This document shows, piece by piece, positions 1 to 5,076 of a stretch of 6,338 nt of DNA. The notes under the pieces are model-generated. The model was not told the DNA's origin. It saw only the letters and a list, made by a program, of their open reading frames with translations, and did not search any database. The position numbers and the translations under genes are program-made. Origin of the DNA: Verrucomicrobiota bacterium (GTDB lineage: Bacteria > Verrucomicrobiota > Verrucomicrobiia > Limisphaerales > UBA9464); contig CANHYD010000142.1 of NCBI GenBank assembly GCA_947464705.1, forward strand, positions 1 to 6,338, written 5' to 3'. Positions within the stretch are counted from its first letter, which is position 1, and the number at the start of each line of letters is the position of its first letter.

Positions 1-446
1 CTGAAGCTGACCCGGTTCAGCCCGGCCTTGCGCAGGGCGGTGGCTTGGGCTGCGAACAGCGCCCCGTTGGTGGTCATGGCCAGGTCGCGGACGCCGGGAA
101 TTTCCGCCAACGATCCGACCAGTTGGTCCACTCCGTGGCGCAGCAGGGGCTCACCGCCGGTGACGCGGACCTTCTCGATCCCCAGGCCGACAGAGATTCG
201 GACCACCCGGGTGATCTCTTCGAAACTGAGGATCTCCGACTTGGGTTTCCATTCCCGGTGGATGGGGGTGGCCGAGGGGCTTGCCGGGGTTGGGTTCCGC
301 AGGCCGTCGTAGCGAGTGCGGTAGAAATTGGCGGCCTCCTCGGTTTCCGGCAGGCAGTAGAGGCAACGGAAATTGCAGCGGTCGGTCACGCTGACCCGAA
401 GGTCCCGCATGACCCGACCGTGGGAGTCCCGCAATTGCCCGTGCAT
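1..446 (-). CDS. moaA: GTP 3',8-cyclase MoaA (radical SAM), C-terminus outside the window
   Basis: MoaA rearranges GTP to (8S)-3',8-cyclo-7,8-dihydroGTP, the first step of molybdenum cofactor synthesis, in the cytoplasm. About 148 N-terminal residues are visible of the roughly 330 usual for the family. The radical-SAM cluster motif CNFRCLYC supplies Cys24, Cys28 and Cys31. It is preceded by the family's LRDSHGR and DLRVSVTDR segments and followed by SEILSFEEI, the SAM-binding TGGEPLLR (residues 96-103) and TTNG (125-128). The C-terminal second cluster and the terminal GG lie off the left edge. I chose ATG at 446 because the conserved LRDSHGR stretch begins just after it; GTG at 494 and ATG at 410 are in frame, and the latter would cut that stretch. 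No clear Shine-Dalgarno precedes it. The stretch between CLP and SEILSFEEI is about 37 residues, clearly longer than the roughly 10 of E. coli-type MoaA. It follows a coiled-coil gene by 76 bases in the same direction. The family call is firm; the start is less so. Confidence 0.93.
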   Translation of the reverse strand, partial: MHGQLRDSHGRVMRDLRVSVTDRCNFRCLYCLPETEEAANFYRTRYDGLRNPTPASPSATPIHREWKPKSEILSFEEITRVVRISVGLGIEKVRVTGGEPLLRHGVDQLVGSLAEIPGVRDLAMTTNGALFAAQATALRKAGLNRVSF

Positions 447-522
447 CGTGTCAGCTTGGGCCCGTCCGGTCTCGGCCGCAACGCGGACGATCACCGGTGC
501 AAGAAGCCCCCCAGGGTGAGAC

Positions 523-1287
523 CTACGGCTTGGGCGCGGTGTCCACCCGGGTGGATCCGTCGGTGCCCACTTCCACCTTCAAGGGGTAGGCGTTGGTGGC
601 GGATCCGGCTGCGGCCTTGGGTCGCACGCCTTCCTGGAACAGTTGAGCACCCTTCTTGTCGAAGCCGTAGAGCCCACGTCGGATGAAGTCGAGTCGGCGG
701 GCGATGTTCAGCTCCTCCTTCAGCTTGCGAACTTGATCTCGGAGGATGGCCAAATCGTTGAACTTCTTCTCGAGGTCGGTCTTTTCGGCGATGAGCCGCT
801 TGAGTTCCTTCTTGAGGGCTTCTCGGTCGCCTTCGCTGGCGGCGAGCTTCCGTTCGGTGATCTTGATCTGGTTCTCGAGGCCTCCGATCTGACCGGTCAG
901 TTCGCCCATCTTTTTGGTCAGGTCGTCCTTCTCTCCTTCCAGGTCGGAAATCTGTTTGTCCCGACGCTCGATCTCGGCCTTGGCTGCTTCCGCCGCTTTG
1001 GCCGCCTCGGCGGAGGTGCGGGTCAATTCTCCCGAGATGGCGACCCACTTGTTGGAGACCGTGTTCAGATCCTCGATGCGCTGGCTGAGATTGGTTTCGA
1101 GGGTGGCGTTGACCCGGACCTGCTCCGTGAGCTTGCCGGTTGTGGCCACCAGATCGTTGGACAAGGCCGACTGCTGACCCTCCATGCGGACGCGTGTCTC
1201 TTCGGCCTTCTTCGAGTTCAGAAACCATCCGGTGCCGAGGCCTAGGCAGACGAGTACCAGCACCGCGGGAACGAGTTTGGATTTCAT
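523..1287 (-). CDS. Membrane-anchored coiled-coil protein of unknown function
   Basis: This 254-residue protein is not a family I can name. Residues 1-4 are MKSK, followed by a hydrophobic segment at about 5-23 with no convincing cleavage site, so it is probably a signal anchor with the rest outside the cytoplasmic membrane. Residues 27 to about 195 are rich in E, K, L, A, D and Q with heptad-like spacing, as in a long coiled coil, including an alanine-rich stretch at 94-104. A short C-terminal part (about 196-254) begins RRLDFIRRGLYGFDKKG and looks like a small globular or binding region, ending in a polar tail. I chose ATG at 1287 because the hydrophobic anchor starts there; an in-frame ATG at 1359 would add 24 residues that put the anchor in the interior and leave little promoter space. 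No Shine-Dalgarno is visible. Its neighbour downstream is moaA, which gives no functional hint. A structural or envelope role is a guess. Confidence 0.85.
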   Translation of the reverse strand: MKSKLVPAVLVLVCLGLGTGWFLNSKKAEETRVRMEGQQSALSNDLVATTGKLTEQVRVNATLETNLSQRIEDLNTVSNKWVAISGELTRTSAEAAKAAEAAKAEIERRDKQISDLEGEKDDLTKKMGELTGQIGGLENQIKITERKLAASEGDREALKKELKRLIAEKTDLEKKFNDLAILRDQVRKLKEELNIARRLDFIRRGLYGFDKKGAQLFQEGVRPKAAAGSATNAYPLKVEVGTDGSTRVDTAPKP

Positions 1288-1417
1288 GATCAGGTAGGTT
1301 TGTACGGTCGGGAGAATTCCGGATCGCTGTTTCAATAGACACCGAATCGCCCCAGACATTCAATCTCTGAGCAAGCGCCCGCCTTGCGTTGGCTGGAGCC
1401 CACTTTACCGTGGGCCC
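1288..1417. promoter_or_regulatory. Divergent intergenic region between the coiled-coil gene and the Lon-domain gene
   Basis: These 130 bases separate two genes transcribed away from each other, so promoters for both are expected here. On the minus strand there is a weak sigma70-like pair, TTGAAT (1358-1363) and TCTATT (1334-1339) with an 18-base spacer, which would place a transcript start about 40 bases before the coiled-coil gene. Each box matches the consensus at 4 of 6 positions, so this is only a candidate. I see no convincing plus-strand promoter. Two small inverted repeats lie near the plus-strand gene: GCAAG/CTTGC at 1371-1387 and GCCCAC/GTGGGC at 1398-1415. Confidence 0.4.
1398..1415 (+). 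promoter_or_regulatory. Hairpin directly before the Lon-domain gene start
   Basis: GCCCAC (1398-1403) and GTGGGC (1410-1415) form a perfect 6-base-pair GC-rich stem around the loop TTTACC. The stem ends two bases before ATG 1418, where a ribosome-binding site would normally sit. It could hinder initiation at that codon, or indicate that a later in-frame start (1436 or 1445) is used, or simply be chance in GC-rich DNA. There is no T-run, so it is not an intrinsic terminator. Confidence 0.35.
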
Positions 1418-2095
1418 ATGCTGATACCCGACCGAATGGGGGTGATGATCCTGGGAGAGGCCAGCCTGTTTCCGCAGGCCATGATGCCCCTGTTCATCTT
1501 CGAACCCCGTTATCGGGACATGCTGGCCGAGTCATTGGAGACCCATCGGATGTTTTGCCTGGCGATGCAGCGGACCGATGCCAAGCGAGAATCACCCTGC
1601 CGGATCGCCACGCTCGGATTGGTCCGGGCCTCGGTCCAGAATCCGAACGGAACCTCCAACCTCGTGCTGCAAGGCCTGATCCGAGTCCGGTTGGGTCGGA
1701 TCGTCCAGACGCGGCCCTTTCGCAAGCACCTCATCACCCCGATCCAGGAGAACGCGGAGAGGTCCCCGGAGGTGGATGCCCTGGTCAACCGCAGCCTGGA
1801 TCTGGTCGATGTGCGCCTGCGTCAGGATCAGCCGGTGCCCCTGGACCTGATTCGGCAACTGGCTTCGGGTGGTCAGGCCCAATCGGAGACGCGGGTCGAG
1901 GACTGCATCCGGGCCCTGAAGCGCATCAAGAACCCGAGCCGCTTCGCCGACCTCATTGCCGCTCTCTTGCTGCCCAATCCCGCGGCTCGGCAATTGATCC
2001 TGGAGACGGTCAACCCGGAAGACCGTCTCCGTCATCTCGTTCTGTTTCTGGCGGCGGAGGTCCATCGGGGCGCCTCGGGTGAGGAACAGGGATGA
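1418..2095 (+). CDS. Stand-alone Lon N-terminal (LON substrate-binding) domain protein
   Basis: The 225-residue product matches the LON substrate-binding domain (PF02190) and lacks the AAA+ ATPase and Ser-Lys protease parts of Lon. The hallmark near the N-terminus is LFPQAMMPLFIFEPRYRDM (residues 17-35), equivalent to the LFPG..PLHIFEPRYR signature. The mid-domain strand NLVLQGLIRVRL (81-92) corresponds to the usual G.R..V core. The C-terminal helical bundle is visible at about 165-215 (FADLIAALLL, RQLILETVNPEDRL, HLVLFLAAE). In Lon this domain binds substrates; stand-alone versions have no established general function. The start at 1418 is the longest; ATG at 1436 and GTG/ATG at 1442/1445 are also possible, as the conserved part begins only around residue 9 and no Shine-Dalgarno supports any of them. 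Its TGA overlaps the ATG of the next gene, so the two are probably translationally coupled and the protein may act with the exporter encoded downstream. The family call is strong; the role is unknown. Confidence 0.9.
   Translation: MLIPDRMGVMILGEASLFPQAMMPLFIFEPRYRDMLAESLETHRMFCLAMQRTDAKRESPCRIATLGLVRASVQNPNGTSNLVLQGLIRVRLGRIVQTRPFRKHLITPIQENAERSPEVDALVNRSLDLVDVRLRQDQPVPLDLIRQLASGGQAQSETRVEDCIRALKRIKNPSRFADLIAALLLPNPAARQLILETVNPEDRLRHLVLFLAAEVHRGASGEEQG
2081..2091 (+). promoter_or_regulatory. Ribosome-binding site for the first ABC-2 permease
   Basis: GAGGAA at 2081-2086 lies at a normal distance from ATG 2092, inside the last codons of the Lon-domain gene. It is the only well-spaced Shine-Dalgarno site seen in the window, and it supports the ATGA overlap start at 2092. 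Confidence 0.6.
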
Positions 2096-2949
2096 CGCCC
2101 GTGTCCACCGATCCGATTCCAGCCACCCCCTCGGCGGGTCTCTGGAGCAAGTACGCCCATGTGCTCTCCATGGGCATCCAGAACACCCTGGTCTACCGGA
2201 CCAACTTTTTGTTCCGGGCGGCCTTTGGATTGGTTCCCTTGGCGGCGACGCTCTTCCTCTGGGAGGCGATTTATGCCGACAAACCGGCGGGCGCGGCCAT
2301 CGGGGCCTACACACTGGCCCAGATGGTGAGCTACTACCTGTTGGTCACCGTGGTCGACGCCATCACCGCGGTCGCCGAAGACGACTGGCAAATCGCCGCC
2401 GACATCAAAGACGGAGCCGTCAGTCAATTTCTGCTCAAGCCGCTGGATTTCTTGGCCTACCGGCTTTGCCTCTATTTGTCCGGACGGGTGATTTACACCA
2501 GCGTGGCCCTGATCCCGGTGGCCTTCTTCCTGTTCTTCCAGCGGGAGAACCTGGTGGGTCCGGCCGAGTCCTGGGGCTGGATCCTCGCGCCGCTGTCGGT
2601 GCTCATGGCAGGGCTCCTGCAATTCCTCATCGCCTATACCGTGGCTTTGTTGTCGTTCTGGGTGCTCGATGTCAGCACCTTTATCTTTATCCAGTTTGCT
2701 TTCGAGTTCTTGGCCAGTGGTCACCTCTTCCCGCTGGACATTCTCCCGGACGGTCTGCATCGACTCCTGCTCTGGTCCCCTTATCCGTACCTGCTCTATT
2801 TTCCGGTGGGCGTTTACCTGGGCCGCATCCAAGGAGCCGATTTGTGGCAGGGTTTTGCCCTGCAATTAGCCTGGGTGGTGGCGGCCTTCCTGATCGCCCG
2901 GTTCGTCTGGTCCCGTGGCCTGCGAAAATACACCGCAGTGGGTGGATGA
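2092..2949 (+). CDS. ABC-2 family exporter permease, first subunit (COG4587-like)
   Basis: This 285-residue integral membrane protein resembles the ABC-2 permeases of the COG4587/DUF990 group, which pair with a second permease and a separate ATPase to move an unidentified substrate out of the cytoplasm. About six membrane segments are visible, near residues 38-60, 72-94, 131-149, 163-187, 190-210 and 254-274. Family hallmarks include the cytoplasmic stretch DIKDGAVSQFLLKPLDF (104-120), FPLDILPDGL (213-222) before SPYPYLLYFPVGVYLG (229-244), and the C-terminal GLRKYTAVGG (276-285). The length is close to the usual 260-290. The start overlaps the stop of the Lon-domain gene (ATGA at 2092-2095) and has a well-spaced GAGGAA. 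The second permease follows 25 bases later. No ATPase gene is adjacent. The substrate cannot be told from sequence. The assignment to the ABC-2 type is firm; the exact subfamily is less certain. Confidence 0.88.
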   Translation: MTPVSTDPIPATPSAGLWSKYAHVLSMGIQNTLVYRTNFLFRAAFGLVPLAATLFLWEAIYADKPAGAAIGAYTLAQMVSYYLLVTVVDAITAVAEDDWQIAADIKDGAVSQFLLKPLDFLAYRLCLYLSGRVIYTSVALIPVAFFLFFQRENLVGPAESWGWILAPLSVLMAGLLQFLIAYTVALLSFWVLDVSTFIFIQFAFEFLASGHLFPLDILPDGLHRLLLWSPYPYLLYFPVGVYLGRIQGADLWQGFALQLAWVVAAFLIARFVWSRGLRKYTAVGG

Positions 2950-2974
2950 GCCTTCGGCCTAACGAGCAACCTGC

Positions 2975-3778
2975 ATGTTTTCCTTTTCCCGCTACTCCGG
3001 CATCTACGCCGCGCTCATTCGCTACTCGTTGATCCACGAGATGCAGTTCAAGGTGAACTTCCTCCTCTGGATCATCGTCGAGGCCCTCTGGTTCGGACTG
3101 CAACTGGCCTTCATGACCGTTCTTTACGGGCATACCGACCAGATCGCTGGCTGGTCCCGGTGGGAGGTGGTCCTGCTGGTCGGATGCAACCAGTTCATCC
3201 AGCAGCTCTTTCACACCCTCTTTGTCACCAATTTGTCCAACCTCTCCGAATTGATCCGCAAGGGGACTCTCGACCTGTTGCTCCTGCAGCCGGTCAATAC
3301 CCGCTTCCTCATCTCGGTGAAAAAGTTCGAGATCGGCAATATCGTCAACGCCCTGATGGGTCTGGTGGTCGTCGCCTATGCGCTGGCCCAGCTGGGACGG
3401 GTGCCGACGCCGGCCCAGTGGTTGGGTTTTGTGGTGGTGTGCCTGGCTGGCCTGAGCGTGCACTACTCGCTGATGTTCCTCTTGGCCTGCATCTCCTTCT
3501 GGACCGTCCGGGCTCAGGGCATCGTCTGGGGGTATTACAACCTCTTCAACATCGCGCGCCTGCCTGCCGAGGCCTTCCCGCGGGGCGCCTACCGGGCCGT
3601 CTTCACCTGGGTCTTGCCCATGCTGCTGGTGTCCAACGTCCCGGCCAAGCTGCTCGCCCAGCGCCTGGCCTCGCCGTGGGAATGGCTCGCCTTGCTGGGC
3701 ATGGCCGCGGCTTGCTTTGTGGCCAGCGAACTGTTCTGGCGCTTCTCCCTCCGCCATTACACCAGCGCCAGCGCCTAG
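2975..3778 (+). CDS. ABC-2 family exporter permease, second subunit (COG3694-like)
   Basis: This 267-residue membrane protein appears to be the partner of the upstream permease. About six membrane segments are visible near residues 28-51, 63-85, 121-140, 148-175, 205-224 and 235-256. The IRKGTLDLLLLQPVNTRF segment (94-111) parallels the GAVSQFLLKPLDF segment of the first subunit, and the ending FWRFSLRHYTSASA parallels the GLRKYTAVGG tail, consistent with two diverged copies forming a heterodimeric channel. ATG 2975 gives a short cytoplasmic N-terminus typical for these proteins (ALIRYSL, EMQFKVNFLLW); no Shine-Dalgarno is seen before it. It lies 25 bases after the first permease and ends the operon, 45 bases from the convergent methyltransferase gene. 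An ATP-binding subunit is required by the known mechanism and must be encoded elsewhere. The substrate is unknown. Confidence 0.88.
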   Translation: MFSFSRYSGIYAALIRYSLIHEMQFKVNFLLWIIVEALWFGLQLAFMTVLYGHTDQIAGWSRWEVVLLVGCNQFIQQLFHTLFVTNLSNLSELIRKGTLDLLLLQPVNTRFLISVKKFEIGNIVNALMGLVVVAYALAQLGRVPTPAQWLGFVVVCLAGLSVHYSLMFLLACISFWTVRAQGIVWGYYNLFNIARLPAEAFPRGAYRAVFTWVLPMLLVSNVPAKLLAQRLASPWEWLALLGMAAACFVASELFWRFSLRHYTSASA

Positions 3779-3787
3779 CAACCCGCT

Positions 3788-3814
3788 GGCCCGAGTGGGG
3801 CCCCAGTAGGGCCC
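3788..3814. terminator. GC-rich inverted repeats between convergent genes, possible terminator
   Basis: The 45-base gap between the convergent stops holds two mutually exclusive small stems: GGCCC (3788-3792) with GGGCC (3798-3802), and GGGCCC (3798-3803) with GGGCCC (3809-3814) around the loop CAGTA. Their position suits a bidirectional terminator, but neither strand has a following T-run, so a rho-independent terminator is not established. Confidence 0.3.
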
Positions 3815-3823
3815 GGGTGGTGA

Positions 3824-4957
3824 TCAGGGGCTGGTGGTCGGGGCTGTCACCGTTGCGGCCTTCGCCGGCGCAAAGCGGTAATGGCTGACATGCCACTCAT
3901 TGCCGTCGCGGAAATTCCACAGCTCGGCGCACGCCATGAAGAAGACCCTCCAATAGACCCACCAACGGGTCTCCTGGTCCGCACCATAGGTCTCTGCGAG
4001 GATGCGTCGGACTTCCGTCTCGTGGGCATCCATGTTCTCCAGCCATTGGTTGGCCGTGCGACCATAATGCCGGCCGTTCACTACCCAGTGATCTTCAAGC
4101 CTCAGGTCTTCGTTGAAATAGAGCAGCAAATCGTCGCTGGGCATGATGCCCCCGGTGAAGAAGTAGCGGGCCATCCAGTCGCTGGAGCTCCGGGGGATGA
4201 AGTGGTAGGCGTACTCCCGGTGAGTGAAGATATGGACGAACAGGCGTCCGTCGGGCCGGAGCCAGCGGGCGATGTTGGCCAAGAGTTGCCGGTAATTCTT
4301 CATGTGCTCAAACATCTCCACCGAGACGACCCGATCGAATTGCCCATCGCCGCCGGGGGGCTCGAAGCGGTTCATGTCACAGGTGATGATCTTCAGGTTG
4401 CCGAGCCCTCTCCGGCGGGCCTCCCCTTCGATGTATTCCCGCTGCGTGCGGGAATTGGACACCCCGGTGATCCGAGCGTTCGGATAATGCGAGGCCATCC
4501 ACAGCGAGAGCGATCCCCAGCCGCAACCCAACTCCAGAATGGTCTGCCCATCGGCTAAGCCCGCGCGCTCGCAGGTGAGGGCGAGCATGATGTCCTCGGC
4601 CTCGGCCAGGCTTTCCTGGAAGGTGTGATAGTAGCAGCTCGAGTACTTGAAACGCGGACCGAGGCACAGTTGGTAGAAGCGCGTCGGCACCTCGTAATGC
4701 TGTTCGTTGGCGGCCGCCGTCTCGATGGCGATGGGTGACCCGGACAGTTCTTGGATCAACCGCATCCGGTGTGCCCGCTGTGCCTCGACATCCCCGTAAG
4801 CCGCCTCCTCGGTCAATCGCTCCTGCAGCAATCGCCGGATCCCGAATCGGATCAGGGAATCGGGCAGGACATCCGCCTCGAGCAAACGGTCCAGCAGGCT
4901 GGGGGCTGGATCTTTCGCAGACGACGAAGTCGGGTCGGGCGCGGGGAGCGAACTCAT
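3824..4957 (-). CDS. SAM-dependent methyltransferase, CNMT-like branch of the cyclopropane-fatty-acid synthase superfamily
   Basis: The 377-residue product belongs to the Cfa / mycolic-acid cyclopropane synthase superfamily (PF02353), which transfers carbon from S-adenosylmethionine to lipids or, in plants, to alkaloid nitrogen. After a polar tail of about 19 residues come a helical N-terminal part (20-80), QHYEVPTRFYQLCLG (86-100) and YSSCYY (105-110). The SAM-binding glycine loop is LELGCGWGSL (141-150), then TGVSNSRTQ (164-172). The catalytic-site segment is VEMFEHMKNY (213-222), with HIFTH (242-246), DWMARYFFTGGIMPS (260-274) and WVVNGRHYGRT (291-301). These segments, notably FEHMKNY, resemble plant coclaurine N-methyltransferase more than E. 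coli Cfa. Fatty-acid cyclopropanation is therefore not assured. ATG 4957 was chosen; ATG 4969 adds four residues, with a GGAGG 15 bases before it. ATG 5059 adds 34 unconserved, Arg-rich residues and would leave only 17 bases to the divergent gene. The gene appears to be alone on its strand. Confidence 0.9.
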   Translation of the reverse strand: MSSLPAPDPTSSSAKDPAPSLLDRLLEADVLPDSLIRFGIRRLLQERLTEEAAYGDVEAQRAHRMRLIQELSGSPIAIETAAANEQHYEVPTRFYQLCLGPRFKYSSCYYHTFQESLAEAEDIMLALTCERAGLADGQTILELGCGWGSLSLWMASHYPNARITGVSNSRTQREYIEGEARRRGLGNLKIITCDMNRFEPPGGDGQFDRVVSVEMFEHMKNYRQLLANIARWLRPDGRLFVHIFTHREYAYHFIPRSSSDWMARYFFTGGIMPSDDLLLYFNEDLRLEDHWVVNGRHYGRTANQWLENMDAHETEVRRILAETYGADQETRWWVYWRVFFMACAELWNFRDGNEWHVSHYRFAPAKAATVTAPTTSP

Positions 4958-5076
4958 GACGGGACCCATCCATCGCTCAGATCGCCTCCGGGTCAATACG
5001 TCTTGTCGGGTCGGTTGCGTTCGAAGCCAGGGAGGGCAAGATTGAAACCCTTCGCTCAAACCGCTACCTCTGCACC
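4958..5076. promoter_or_regulatory. Divergent intergenic region between the methyltransferase and sugar dehydrogenase genes
   Basis: About 119 bases lie between two genes transcribed apart, so both promoters should be here. On the minus strand GGAGG (complement of 4985-4989) could be a ribosome-binding site for the methyltransferase, although it is 15 bases from ATG 4969 and further from ATG 4957. I see no sigma70 pair good enough to report on either strand and no Shine-Dalgarno before ATG 5077. A TTCGAA palindrome at about 5030 is too short to interpret. Confidence 0.4.

Noticed and set aside
643..1245. A 200-codon plus-strand frame rich in Leu, Gly and Phe
   Set aside because: This is the antisense reading of the coiled-coil region (Glu and Lys codons read as Leu and Phe); it has no recognised domain.
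1288..1359. Longer N-terminus of the coiled-coil protein from ATG 1359
   Set aside because: It would place 24 residues before the MKSK-hydrophobic anchor and consume most of the divergent promoter region.
491..1363. A 290-codon open frame on the minus strand overlapping the coiled-coil gene
   Set aside because: Its product is Arg/Gly/Pro/His-rich with no family signature, and it shadows the well-formed anchor-plus-coiled-coil frame. Long chance frames are usual in GC-rich DNA.
1418..2095. The Lon-domain gene as a truncated or broken lon protease gene
   Set aside because: The frame ends cleanly in a stop that overlaps the next gene's start, and no AAA+ or protease remnants follow. It fits the known stand-alone class.
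2687..3781. A 364-codon antisense frame opposite both permease genes
   Set aside because: Composition is rich in Gly, Gln, His, Asp and Glu, as expected for the antisense of membrane-protein codons. The sense frames have clear ABC-2 motifs and membrane segments.
4958..5059. Longer N-terminus of the methyltransferase from ATG 5059
   Set aside because: The extra 34 residues are Arg- and Pro-rich and not part of the family, and this start would leave only 17 bases between two divergent genes.
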